A stretch of DNA of 64,000 nt from Arion vulgaris (taxonomy: Eukaryota; Mollusca; Gastropoda; Stylommatophora; Arionidae). The position numbers and the translations under genes are program-made. The notes below the pieces were generated by a model, which was given only the letters and a program-made list of their open reading frames with translations, was not told the DNA's origin and searched no databases. The stretch is from positions 67,028,049 to 67,092,048 of the forward strand of contig CM036755.1 of assembly GCA_020796225.1 (NCBI GenBank), read 5' to 3'. This document shows, piece after piece, positions 20,337-28,639 of the stretch (positions within the stretch are counted from its first letter, which is position 1; every line of letters begins with the position of its first letter).

Positions 20337-20337
20337 T

Positions 20338-20520
20338 TGTTCTTCTTCTTCACCTTTCAGCTCCCAACGGAGCACAGGTCTTCAAAAATTACTTCCAACT
20401 CTTCCTATCTCTTGCCATTTATTCCAATTCTTTTACCGCCTTGCCTTCCCTTTCCTTCCATATCAGTTTCTAGATTTCTTCTCCAAGTATTTCTAGGCCT
20501 TCCTTACTCTCTTTCCTGTG
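20338..20520 (-). pseudogene. Non-LTR RT C-terminal fragment
   Basis: The minus strand matches 22801-22930 (plus): RGRPRNTWR-type coding followed by a K.VKEM..ERK-like stretch and ..GAQKLK ending in a GAA tail. Part of the inverted duplication with 22.6-22.9 kb. Confidence 0.65.
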
Positions 20521-20700
20521 GGTTCCATGTGACACATATTGATCCACAGATTCAACATGACCCACCAATGAAACCTTTCGTTAACCAACAATTTGACCTC
20601 ACTTGACCCACCATTAACCAGGTTTGACCCGACACGTGTTATTTGGTGAACACAACATTTAAGCTCCCTACAACACCACAGTAAACCCAAACGTAATGAG
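20521..20700 (-). repeat. Inverted duplication, left arm
   Basis: About 180 bp, nearly identical to the reverse complement of 22621-22800 (gttccatgtgacacatattg, aacaatttgacctc, tgttatttggtgaacacaac). Confidence 0.85.
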
Positions 20701-20866
20701 AATCTTAACTACAGTTACCAAACATAACAAAACTTGGATTGGAAGTGGAACATTGGGATTAATCATCAGTCAATACTTGTGAAATTTGACCAGAAAAGAC
20801 AAATCATTCAGCCGCCATTGTGGTTCTTTAGCTATCCACATTGCGTCTAGAATTAACTGTCATTCG

Positions 20867-21236
20867 GCCCTCCTGCCCAGCGTGTTCGTAGTGCGTTGGA
20901 CGACGGATGACAAGCAACCTGTGAGTGGGGTTTAATTCGCGGTTGGTAGAAAAGCCACATGTTCTCCAAATTTACGGTGTTTGTGGCACCTAACCGAAGG
21001 GTTACGATGTCCATGGCACCGAGCCGAAGGGTTACAATGTCCATGGCACCGAGCCGAAGGGTTACGATGTCCATGACACCGAGCCGAAGGGTTACGATGT
21101 CCATGACACCGAGCAGAAAGGTTACGATGTCCAAGGCACTGAACCGAAGGGTTACGATGTCCATGGCACCAAATCGAAGGGTTACGATGTCCATGGCACC
21201 GAGCCGAAGAGCTGAAAGCTCAAGTGCTTCTGGATC
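20867..21236 (+). mobile_element. SINE-P copy 3 with internal 30-bp expansion
   Basis: Plus-strand head gccctcctgcccag, gcgttggacgacgg, B-box region gggtttaattcgc, then an expanded body and the normal 3' end ctcaagtgcttctggatc. Confidence 0.8.
20981..21210 (+). repeat. 30-bp tandem repeat inside SINE-P (about 8 units)
   Basis: Eight occurrences of gccgaagggttacgatgtcc with a 30-bp period. The other three SINE-P copies have about two, so this copy expanded internally. The period is divisible by three, which creates open frames on both strands. Confidence 0.9.
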
Positions 21237-21287
21237 GGAAAAAAATTAATTAACTTTCATTTGTAAGATTGATTAAGTGATATCACA

Positions 21288-21533
21288 TTCTTCTTTGAGC
21301 GCTCCATATCGACCACTTGTTAACAACTCTTTGTGATTTGTATGTGATCTGAGCTTAAGAGGATTGTGCCAGTTATGCGCTTATAAGTAGACCAGCACAT
21401 CCGATTTCTGCGCTGATTTTTTTTTAACTAGGGTAGCTTATTTAGGCCCCTACCACAGTCGCCTATTACTACACTCCTTGTAGGTCGCAGTGTTACTATT
21501 CTTTGCTTCCGTGAAGTCCCGGCAGCCCACGCT
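21288..21533 (-). mobile_element. SINE-A copy 7
   Basis: Tail at the left (ttcttctttgagcgctcc), body with gaccacttgttaac and catccgatttctgcgctg, head gtgttactattctttgctt. Confidence 0.75.
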
Positions 21534-21534
21534 A

Positions 21535-22060
21535 ATTGATAGGACCATTATCATTGCACTTCGGTGAGTAACTATGTGTGCTCCTATCTCTTTCTTACAC
21601 AGGAAAATCTCAGCTGCAGCGCACGAATTCCGTCGCACAGGCGAGGGTCTCGATGTAATTTTGAAGATGAAAATATTTTGTAGGAATTTAATTTTGAAGA
21701 TGAAAATATTTTGTAGGAATTTAATTTTGAAGATGAAAATATTTTGTAGGAATTTAATTTTGAAGGTGAAAATATTTTGTATAAATTTAATTCTTTAATT
21801 TTTCTAGTGACTTTTTCTCTAGGTAGCGGCTTTCCAGCCTGATAGTTTCGTTTTTGTACTGCCATGTGTTATTTTATGTGCTCAAATTGAACACGAGACC
21901 TACATTTTAGCGTCCGTCTCCAATAGGACTAGGAACTCGATCTCACCTATACTACGATCAGGGATCTCTGAATAAATATTCCCATGGCTCCCCGAGGTAG
22001 CGAACCTGGTACTTAAGGCACGACAGGCGAGCACATAACCTCTATTGCTAGTGTGTTGTA
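21535..22060 (-). mobile_element. SINE-D copy (long tRNA-derived SINE), near full length
   Basis: Sense strand: tRNA-like head (gaggttatgtgctcgcctgtc), B-box-like caggttcgctacc, ggtgagatcgagttcctagtc, ggagacggacgctaaaatg, tcaatttgagcacataaaat, aaagccgctacctagag, then a segment ending cttacacag..aagaaagagatagg and ttactcaccgaagtgcaatg. Other copies follow the last block with (AATC)n. About 500 bp including an internal repeat at 21652-21790. Confidence 0.75.
21652..21790 (+). repeat. 33-bp tandem repeat inside SINE-D, four units
   Basis: Four units of ttttgaagatgaaaatattt plus ttgtaggaattta, period 33 bp. The copies at 50904 and 52985 have a single unit, so this is a private expansion. Confidence 0.9.
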
Positions 22061-22109
22061 GTTTTAACGTGAAGTTAACAGTAAGTATTCTTGAGTTCAT
22101 ACACGTGCG

Positions 22110-22552
22110 TTGTATTAACAATTCATTCTGTATTGACTATCTCAATGTCTGTTGTTTATTGCTTTACTGATCCTGTCACGGACCTAACACTCACTGCTTT
22201 TTTTTTTGTATTGTTAATTTCTCGTCTCTCGTGTAGGCTGGATATCTGCAGGCATGTGTATTGATCGAGGCTAGAGGAGGGAGCTTGTCATGCAGTGCGT
22301 GAGTGCTGCATGACAAGAAGAGGCCTGAGCGTACGATAAAATAATATAAAACAACATATTGTGGAACCAATAAAGACGTTTTTGCAAGGTGATTGAGATG
22401 AGAATTTATACCTGAAAACAGTGGCGTATTTAAAGGGAGGTCCCGGTTAAGGATGTCAATTTTGAGATTTATATAATATGAATATAGATATGCCGATATA
22501 TTGTTATTCTAATGAGATTGCACTTTCTGTTATATTTATACGTTGCTAGGGC
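22110..22552. other. Spacer with a perfect 12-bp hairpin
   Basis: No gene recognised. 22284-22295 (cttgtcatgcag) and 22306-22317 (ctgcatgacaag) form a perfect stem with a 10-nt loop. Confidence 0.5.
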
Positions 22553-22620
22553 TATCTGCATGAGGAGCGTCTGGTTGAAAGAATTAGAGCGCTGTTCCCA
22601 TGCGGTAGACCCGTGTTCTA

Positions 22621-22800
22621 TCTACGTTTGGGTTTACTGTGGTGTTGTAGGGAGCTTAAATGTTGTGTTCACCAAATAACACGTGTCGGGTCAAACCTGG
22701 TTAATGGTGGGTCAAGGGAGGTCAAATTGTTGGTTAACGAAAGGTTTCATTGGTGGGTCATGTTGAATCTGTGGATCAATATGTGTCACATGGAACCCGC
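22621..22800 (+). repeat. Inverted duplication, right arm
   Basis: Reverse-complement partner of 20521-20700. With the RT part (20338-20520 against 22801-22930) the arms are about 310-360 bp each, spaced about 1.9 kb apart. Confidence 0.85.
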
Positions 22801-22930
22801 AGGGAAAGAGGAGTAGGGGAAGGCCTAGAAATACTTGGAGAAGAAATCTAGAAACTGATATTGAAAGGGAAGGCAAGACGGGGAAAGAAGTGAAAGAAAT
22901 GGTAAGAGAGAGGAAGAGTCACGGACATAA
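22801..22930 (+). pseudogene. Non-LTR RT C-terminal fragment (RGRPRNTWRRNLE)
   Basis: Reads GRPRNTWRRNLETDIEREGK, then TGKEVKEMVRERKSH, the segment directly preceding the ORF2 stop in GRP.NTWRR-type elements. The inverted-duplicate partner is 20338-20520. Confidence 0.75.
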
Positions 22931-23065
22931 AAGAAATATCCTAAACTGAACAGGTTCGCAGCGACTTTCCTAGTCATGGCGTCGTTAACTTCTTCATGAT
23001 CTTGTACCCCTGTACTACATTGCCATAACAATCCGCACTACAGGCAGTAACGCTAGTTTTTAAAT

Positions 23066-23340
23066 TTTATTTTAGGGATATCCGTGGCGAGGTTGTCAAG
23101 TTGTTTGCATTGCTTTCTGAAGGTCGTAGGTTTTTTCGGAAAAGCTCGCCTGGATGACGAGGATATTGTTGATTAGGAAAACAAGTCTTCACGCAAAATA
23201 TCAATCAAAGACGTCATAACTAAGGCTGAAATCGCATCGGGCGAAAGCAAGGTCCAAAGTTGGAGTAAAAGCAACAACAGAATTTATCCAAAGGCATCAG
23301 GTCAGAAGTTTGTGTCGCATAACATGATTGTCTTCCAACT
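23066..23340. other. Unannotated spacer
   Basis: aaaacaagtcttcacgcaaa and caaagacgtc resemble 27565-27605, so this may be an undefined repeat. No gene. Confidence 0.4.
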
Positions 23341-23575
23341 GTTGGTAAGTGGTTAAGCCATTGCCTTGCGTTTCAAAGGTCGAGGGTTCGAATCCAGACT
23401 GCGCCGTTCTGTTCACTATTGCATTTTTTTCAGAAATCCCTAAGATTATTGCTGAAGTTACGGAGTTCGTGCTTTGTGTAATACTCTCGGTTGCTGGCGT
23501 GTCATTTCTGCGGAGAGGGACCGAGCTATACGGAGTAAACCCGGTGCAATGAAGTCAATCCTTCGGCGTGAGACG
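23341..23575 (+). mobile_element. SINE-C copy 1 (tRNA-derived, Leu/Ser-like head)
   Basis: A-box region gtaagtggttaagccattgc, perfect B-box gggttcgaatcc at 23384-23395, body tttgtgtaatactctcgg and gtgtcatttctgcggag, 3' end cggtgcaatgaagtcaatcc. Pol III promoter elements are intact; the tRNA fold downstream is not, so it is a SINE rather than a tRNA gene. Confidence 0.85.
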
Positions 23576-23814
23576 CGTTAGTATACCATAATATGCATTA
23601 ATACACAAAGCAAACAGGAACAGTGGAAGAGAGGTCGACCATACAATCGCTGAACCGATGGAATAGCAAAATCCCCAAACACCTCTTTATACACAACTGA
23701 TAAGAGAGTTATATACTTTACTACCTCGACACCGCAAGCGAACAAGAGGAACAAGAGGAAATGAGCTGCTGAAACATTATCAAAGTTGATTATAATTAAG
23801 GGGACTTCGCCGGT

Positions 23815-23918
23815 GCTACATAATTCGTGCACTACCGTTGAGATCTTCCTGTGTAAGAAAGAGATCGGATCACATATGATTACTCACGGAAGTGCAATGA
23901 TGATGGTCATGTCAATCC

Positions 23919-23950
<32 letters not shown>
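23815..23950 (+). mobile_element. SINE-D 3' fragment with (AATC)n tail
   Basis: gatcttcctgtgtaagaaag, gattactcacggaagtgcaa, then (AATC)n at 23914-23950, which identifies the natural 3' tail of SINE-D. Confidence 0.75.
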
Positions 23951-24201
23951 TCCGAGTAGTTACCGGGGCTCAAATTTGGGGTGTAAAGAATAGAACTACT
24001 GTTACCTGCCACGCATGTCGTAAGAGGCGAATAAGGAGGCTTTTCTAAACTCGGATGCACATGTCCTAAACGTATAGAAGTCTATGCGTTTAGGGACCTA
24101 CCAAACCATTGTGCAACGTATACACGTTCTTGGCAAAGATCAAACATATCATAAAGAGGATTAAAATTGGTCGTAAAAAACGAACGCAAAGAAGAAGAAG
24201 A
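23950..24201 (+). mobile_element. SINE-B copy 2 inserted in an (AATC)n tail
   Basis: Near full length: cgtccgagtagttaccgggg, aagaatagaactactgttac, catgtcgtaagaggcgaa, catgtcctaaacgtatag, attggtcgtaaaaaacgaac, gaagaagaag. (AATC)n occurs on both sides, consistent with insertion into the SINE-D tail. Confidence 0.8.
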
Positions 24202-24202
24202 C

Positions 24203-24203
<1 letters not shown>

Positions 24204-24271
<68 letters not shown>

Positions 24272-24290
24272 CAATCAATCAATCAGACTG
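24204..24290 (+). repeat. (AATC)n microsatellite
   Basis: About 21 units. It gives a meaningless Ile-Asn-Gln-Ser open frame. Confidence 0.9.
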
Positions 24291-24346
24291 TAATTGAGGC
24301 TGATATTTCAAAAGTGATGTAGAAGTAGTATCCCAAACAAAACACT

Positions 24347-24565
24347 GTTTAAAGGGCTTAAAACTGAAGAATTAACTTCATTGCACCGAGTTTTAACCCA
24401 TATGACTCTGTCCCTCTCCGCACAAATGACACACCTCCTGCCGAGAGTGTTGCATAAAACACGGTTTCCGCAGCTTTGGCAACTATCAAAGCGGTTTTTA
24501 AAAAATACACTCGTGAACAGAACGGCGCAGACCGTATTCGAACCCTCTACCATAGTAACGCTGGG
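24347..24565 (-). mobile_element. SINE-C copy 2, head truncated
   Basis: Minus strand, body and B-box (gggttcgaatac) present, A-box missing. It abuts the next copy head to head. Confidence 0.75.
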
Positions 24566-24815
24566 GGTCTCTGTGATTAAGTGGTTAAGCCCTTTGCCTT
24601 GTGAGTCGAAGGTCGTGGGTTCGAATCCGGACCGCTCCGTTCTGTTCACGAGTGCAGTGTTTTCCAGAGATCCCTAGGATTGTTGCTGGAGCTACAAAGT
24701 TCGTGCTTTGTGCAATACTATCGGCAGGTTACGTGCTTTTTAAGGGACGAGGGTCCGAGCCATATGGGGTAAAACCCGGTGCAATGAAGTCAGTCGTTCG
24801 GCTTAAAAACCGTTC
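24566..24815 (+). mobile_element. SINE-C copy 3
   Basis: Intact head ctctgtgattaagtggttaa and B-box gggttcgaatcc. The 3' end is cagtcgttcggcttaaaaac. Its first 30 bases are the part found in the 100-bp satellite at 58074. Confidence 0.85.
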
Positions 24816-25187
24816 ATAGTAACGTAATGCAAACATTTAACCACTAGAACCCCCGTAAAACATTGTTGTCGCACTGAATATAAGGATGTTGTTTTCGACA
24901 TGTAATAAGAGATATTCAAAACTGAATGTAATTGGGCTCTTCCAAATACGACCAGTATAATGGAGAGGTCCAGTTGTGGTCGTATCGATCCCTTGCTGAT
25001 CAATATAACAATAAAGGGTATCGATAAATCATTTATAAATGTATCGAGCTCGGTGTGATGGTGATTCATTGCTGCGATATGCTCTCCTTCTTTATTTAGA
25101 TGTCTCTGGAGGTCGATGAGGAATCAAGGATTTCAGTGAGAGTTCTGGAAACTAATTTGAGAAACTTTTAGCTAATCTCTATTTGTT
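24816..25187. other. Unannotated spacer
   Basis: Nothing recognised. Confidence 0.5.
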
Positions 25188-25269
25188 CTTCTCTCTTTCT
25201 CTCTCTCTCTCTTTCTCTCTCTCTGTCTCTCTCTCTCTTTGTCTCTCCTTGTCTCTCTCTCTCTCTCTT
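25188..25269 (+). repeat. (TC)n microsatellite
   Basis: Imperfect CT/TTTC run. Confidence 0.9.
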
Positions 25270-25287
25270 GTCTAGCAATTTTATCAG

Positions 25288-25575
25288 AGACGAATATGGG
25301 GCAGCTTAACCCATTCTGCATGTTGAGCCGATATACCGGCTCGCATATTTCGGACACATCAAATGACATGAGTGTCTAGAGAAAATAATTTTGGAGGGAT
25401 GGTGCCTGGAAGAAGAATGAGAGGAAGACCTAGAAGACGATGGGTGCACGATGTCATTAACGATCTGAGAAAGATTGCTGCTGACGTCCGGCGTCTTGCA
25501 CTAAACAGAGCGTTTTTCAGGACTGCTGTAATGGGAGTCAAGTTCCGGAAGAGACAAGCTACTTGATGATGATGA
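25288..25575 (+). pseudogene. RTE-like C-terminus with TGATGA tail
   Basis: Reads YFGHI-like sequence near 25345, CLEKIILEG (frame broken), then VPGRRMRGRPRRRWVHDVIN, DLRKIAADVRRLALNRAFFR and KFRKRQAT-stop, followed by tgatgatgatga. Intact over the last 65 codons; otherwise 5'-truncated. Confidence 0.8.
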
Positions 25576-25589
25576 TACTGGATCGTAGA

Positions 25590-25800
25590 ATGTTTAACGA
25601 TAACCCAAAGCTAGTATACAGACTAATTTTAATTATAGTAATAATATTAATAGTCGTCCATCGCATGCGATGATGATACCAGCCTAAGACGTGTACTGCT
25701 GCACCTCTCTTGTGTGTACGGAAGTAGCTGTAGAGTCCAATCCTCGAACACACTTCACTACCACAGGTGGGGCATACAAGATCAATGTTAAACATATGGG
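25590..25800 (-). pseudogene. Non-LTR element Z, zinc-finger-like C-terminus
   Basis: Minus strand reads DLVCPTCGSEVCSRIGLYSY, FRTHKRGAAVHVLG and HHRMRW before an ATTATT tail. The C..C........H pattern is the zinc-finger-like end of CR1/L2-like ORF2. The same family as 6136-6425. Confidence 0.7.
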
Positions 25801-25894
25801 TGTTGTGTGTTCTGTGTTTTCGGACAGCTGGTTGACTCTACACATAAACAGTACAAATATTCTCAGGCTTAATCCACGATAAGAGCAAGAAATA

Positions 25895-26235
25895 CTTTCT
25901 GTCGGTCGCATAAAGAAAAAGGGAACAATGTGTTCTAAGCTTCCCTTCCTCATCACATGTCCAAAAAATGTTAACTGTCTCTTTCTTATATTGATGATAA
26001 GCTTGGTCTGTGTCTTGACCTCATTCAATACCTCAACATTAGCCCCTCTAGCAGTCCATGGGATTCTCATCATTCTTCTGTAAAACATATTACTGTGGCC
26101 CTCATATATGTTTCGATCTGTTTGTATACTGTCCATGGCTCGCATCCGTATGTCAGTATTGGTTCTATGTAGCACTGTATAACTCTCATTCTGATATCAA
26201 TTGACAATGACTTGTTGCATATAATGCTTCTATTT
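25895..26235 (-). pseudogene. RTE-like RT C-terminal fragment (RRMMRIPWTA subfamily)
   Basis: Minus strand: MFYRRMMRIPWTARGANVEV, NIRKRQLTFFGHVMRKGSLE. Upstream, the CYIEPILTYGCEPWT-like region is frameshifted. The same subfamily as 52438-52930 and 60495-60695. Confidence 0.8.
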
Positions 26236-26289
26236 TCTTGAACGAGGTTTTTGCCTGCCTTTTTCTTTTCTTCTTTCTTCTTTTTTTGT

Positions 26290-26720
26290 CCTTCTCTGCT
26301 TTTATTTGCAGTTAGACGTAACAGGTTTAACTGATGATCGGTTTCCGAGATAATGTAAGCTTGGTCGCTTGATATCTTGTGGTATTATGAAGTTTTAAGA
26401 TGTCTGTAACTCCATCAACCCATCTTTCTTGGTCTGCCCCTTCCTCTTGATGATTCAATTTTCAGCTTGTACGCTCTGGCAACTGGTGTATTCGGGTTCA
26501 TTCTGACCAAGTGGCCAAACCATTTGTCTCTGTTTTTCAATTAATCTAATAGCAGGTGTTGTTCCAACTTTTCTTCTAATTTCCTCATTTCTTATATAGT
26601 CTCTTCTTGTTTTATTTACGGCTTTCCTCAGGCATCTCATTTCCTATGTGGTAATTTTTCTTTCTTGTACTTTTGGCAGTGTCCATGTTTGGCACTGGTA
26701 GCACAGTGTTGGTATAAAGA
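26290..26720 (-). pseudogene. Non-LTR RT C-terminal fragment (RCLRKAVNKTRRD type)
   Basis: Minus strand: MRCLRKAVNKTRRDYIRNEE, IRRKVGTTPAIRLIEKQRQ, then in another frame FGHLVRMNPNTPVARAYK and a GRGRPRK end. Related to the plus-strand fragment at 51840-52225. Confidence 0.75.
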
Positions 26721-27397
26721 TTGAATTTGTTATCTGTTATTTAGTCTCTACTGGAATTGTTGGGTGTTTCAAGATTGTGGTTGTTTTAATACTGATATAA
26801 ATAACTTAGTGGTTAGCGCGAAAACTGTAAAACAAACTTGAAAGGTGTAAATAAATATGTGATGGGCGTTATCGCCTCTTTGATTTCTCTGTTAACAAAA
26901 CTGATTACCCACACTTGAGGATTCGAGAGTTTGACAGTGTAACTAATTACTGGCACAGGCATTATACAGATAACTGTAATTCTGTTATCAGTGTGATGCA
27001 AGGATAACAAAACTTTTGATGTTGACAATTGCAAAGTTAACACGCTGCGCCAGTGCCGTGGAAATTCCAAGATTCGAAGAGAGCTTGTGCCACTAATTTT
27101 CGGTGGGAACGCGCTTGGGTAACAGAAAGCCCTGATCCTTTACATGATGATCTCTCTCTCTGCGATCACCGCACAGATCGATGTACTAGACCTCCCCATA
27201 AATCCTATTCATGTGGAAATCTGATTCATGCAGCCTTAGCATTGGTGTGTTTTACATCCATCTTCAGCACAATTTGGAGCACTGGTGCGTATTCTTCGGC
27301 GCTGTGTCAGGTTTCAGAAAGCATTTACTCAGTTTCGCTCTCCGTTCTGTAGCCATCTAGTGTTTTTACGGTGTGGGGTAGCTAGCCCCATACCCAA
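26721..27397. other. Unrecognised, apparently non-repetitive stretch
   Basis: The largest stretch outside arrays in which I recognise neither TE nor gene. It contains gataac..gttatc as a short imperfect inverted repeat (26970-26992) and several 80-100-codon frames without familiar motifs. Confidence 0.4.
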
Positions 27398-27489
27398 CTT
27401 CCTTAGTCGCCTCTTACGACATGCGTGGCATGTAACAGTAGTTCTATTCTTTACACCCAATTTAAGCCCCGGTAACCACTCGGGCAACA
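27398..27489 (-). mobile_element. SINE-B 5' head fragment
   Basis: cttagtcgcctcttacgac, gtagttctattctttacacc, gccccggtaaccactcgggc: the head module only. Confidence 0.65.
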
Positions 27490-27734
27490 TGAGGATCTAA
27501 ATTACAAGCACTTCTGAAGTCGGAGTAAGGCTCGATTGAATGGCGAGGGACACTGGTGAAAAGAAACAAGCCTTCACATAAACATCATTCAGAGACGCCG
27601 TATTAGGCGCCATGACAGCGCCTGCATTAATGGATGAAGAATCATAACAAAAGTATTCGGACAACAAAAATATGTGAACAACAAAAAACGATATATAACA
27701 GCAGTTATATTAACATTTTTGATAAATTCTTTGG

Positions 27735-27954
27735 GACATAGAGATTAGATGCTCGTCTCGCGTTCCAAATGGAGCTCACTTCGTTCTCTTCTAGAGCCAT
27801 CAGGATATTTTCTAAGAGACTTCCAATGTCAATGTAGGTGAGATCGAGTTCCCAGTCTTCTCGGCAGGTGGCGTGCCATTTCTGCGGAGAAAGACTGAGC
27901 CATATGGGGTAAACCCGGTGCAATGAAGTCAATCCTTCGGCTTAAAAACCTTTT
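27735..27954 (+). mobile_element. Chimeric SINE: SINE-D head fused to SINE-C 3' end
   Basis: 27735-27862 is SINE-D (gattagatgctcgtctcgc, gtaggtgagatcgagttccc). From about 27863 the sequence is SINE-C (gtgccatttctgcggagaa, catatggggtaaacccggtg, aatccttcggcttaaaaacc). The switch falls at a few shared bases. Confidence 0.7.
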
Positions 27955-28412
27955 TCGTAAGATCGTCGGTTTAAATTCGCACTCAATTTCGGTGATACCT
28001 AAAAAATTGTTGTTCGAGCTATGGAATTCATACTTAATGCAACGCTATCTACGCAAAATGTGAGCGTCTGTAGCTCAAGCGATATTCAGCTCGATCACAA
28101 ACCCAAGGGTACTGGTTCAACTGGTTCAAACCCCAAGTTTTTAAGCAAATTCGTTTCCGTGGGATTTTTCAAAATGTAAAAATAGACCTCACCGTTCAGA
28201 AAGCAATGGCAAACTACTACTGAACGTATAGTGAGTGCCTAGAAAAAATCAACGACTCATTTACTGTGGTTGATGGCTACGTCCTGTAAAGGATATGCCA
28301 GGATTTTTCATGTTTCATCTACGCAAAAGTGGGATGCCATTTCTGTATTGAGGGACTGAGACATATGCTGAGACCCGGTGCAGTGAAGTCAAACCTTCGA
28401 TTTTATCCCATT
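27955..28412 (+). mobile_element. SINE-C copy 4, split by SINE-M
   Basis: Left part 27955-28058 (ggtttaaattcgc B-box remnant, attcatacttaatgcaacg). Right part 28317-28412 (gggatgccatttctgtattg, gacccggtgcagtgaagtca). Confidence 0.75.
28059..28316 (+). mobile_element. SINE-M copy 4 with 12-bp TSD inside SINE-C
   Basis: Full-length copy: head gcgtctgtagctcaagcgat, B-box region ctggttcaaacccc, body gaaagcaatggcaaactact and gcctagaaaaaatcaacgac. Target duplications atctacgcaaaa lie at 28047-28058 and 28317-28328. Confidence 0.9.
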
Positions 28413-28639
28413 TAGAAATATTCTACATTCAACATGGAAGTAGAGAATAAACACTGTGAACTGTACGTTTAATGGTGTATCATTTCACACCACAGAAGAC
28501 ACCCTCGTCCCTTTGTACCAGGATAGTCTGATGAGACTCTCTCAGACGGGAAAAAGGGGGGTGTGGGGGTGGGGTGGATGGATAGAGAAATTCCAAGATA
28601 CCCAACATTTAAAACAATGTACAACATAAGATCAGAGCA

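Larger units (their letters stand above)
22553..23065 (+). mobile_element. SINE-G copy, interrupted
   Basis: Head at 22553-22620 (gaggagcgtctggttgaaag, gaattagagcgctg, gacccgtgttc) matches the tRNA-like head at 61937. The body (aatatcctaaactgaacagg, gactttcctagtcatgg, acaggcagtaacgc) resumes at about 22933. The 312 bp between are the inverted-duplication segment plus an RT fragment. Confidence 0.6.

Noticed and set aside
20853..21249. Repeat-protein ORFs on both strands (MDIVTLRLGA and RRVTMSMAPS)
   Set aside because: Both are frames through the 30-bp SINE-P expansion.
21652..21790. Relationship between the 33-bp SINE-D repeat and the 33-bp RTE array
   Set aside because: Same period only; the unit sequences do not match.
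23341..23420. Functional tRNA gene
   Set aside because: A- and B-boxes are present, but no complementary acceptor stem or normal 3' end. The sequence continues into a SINE body shared with other copies.
24109..24297. ORF ending in INQS repeats
   Set aside because: Translation of an (AATC)n microsatellite and SINE-B tail.
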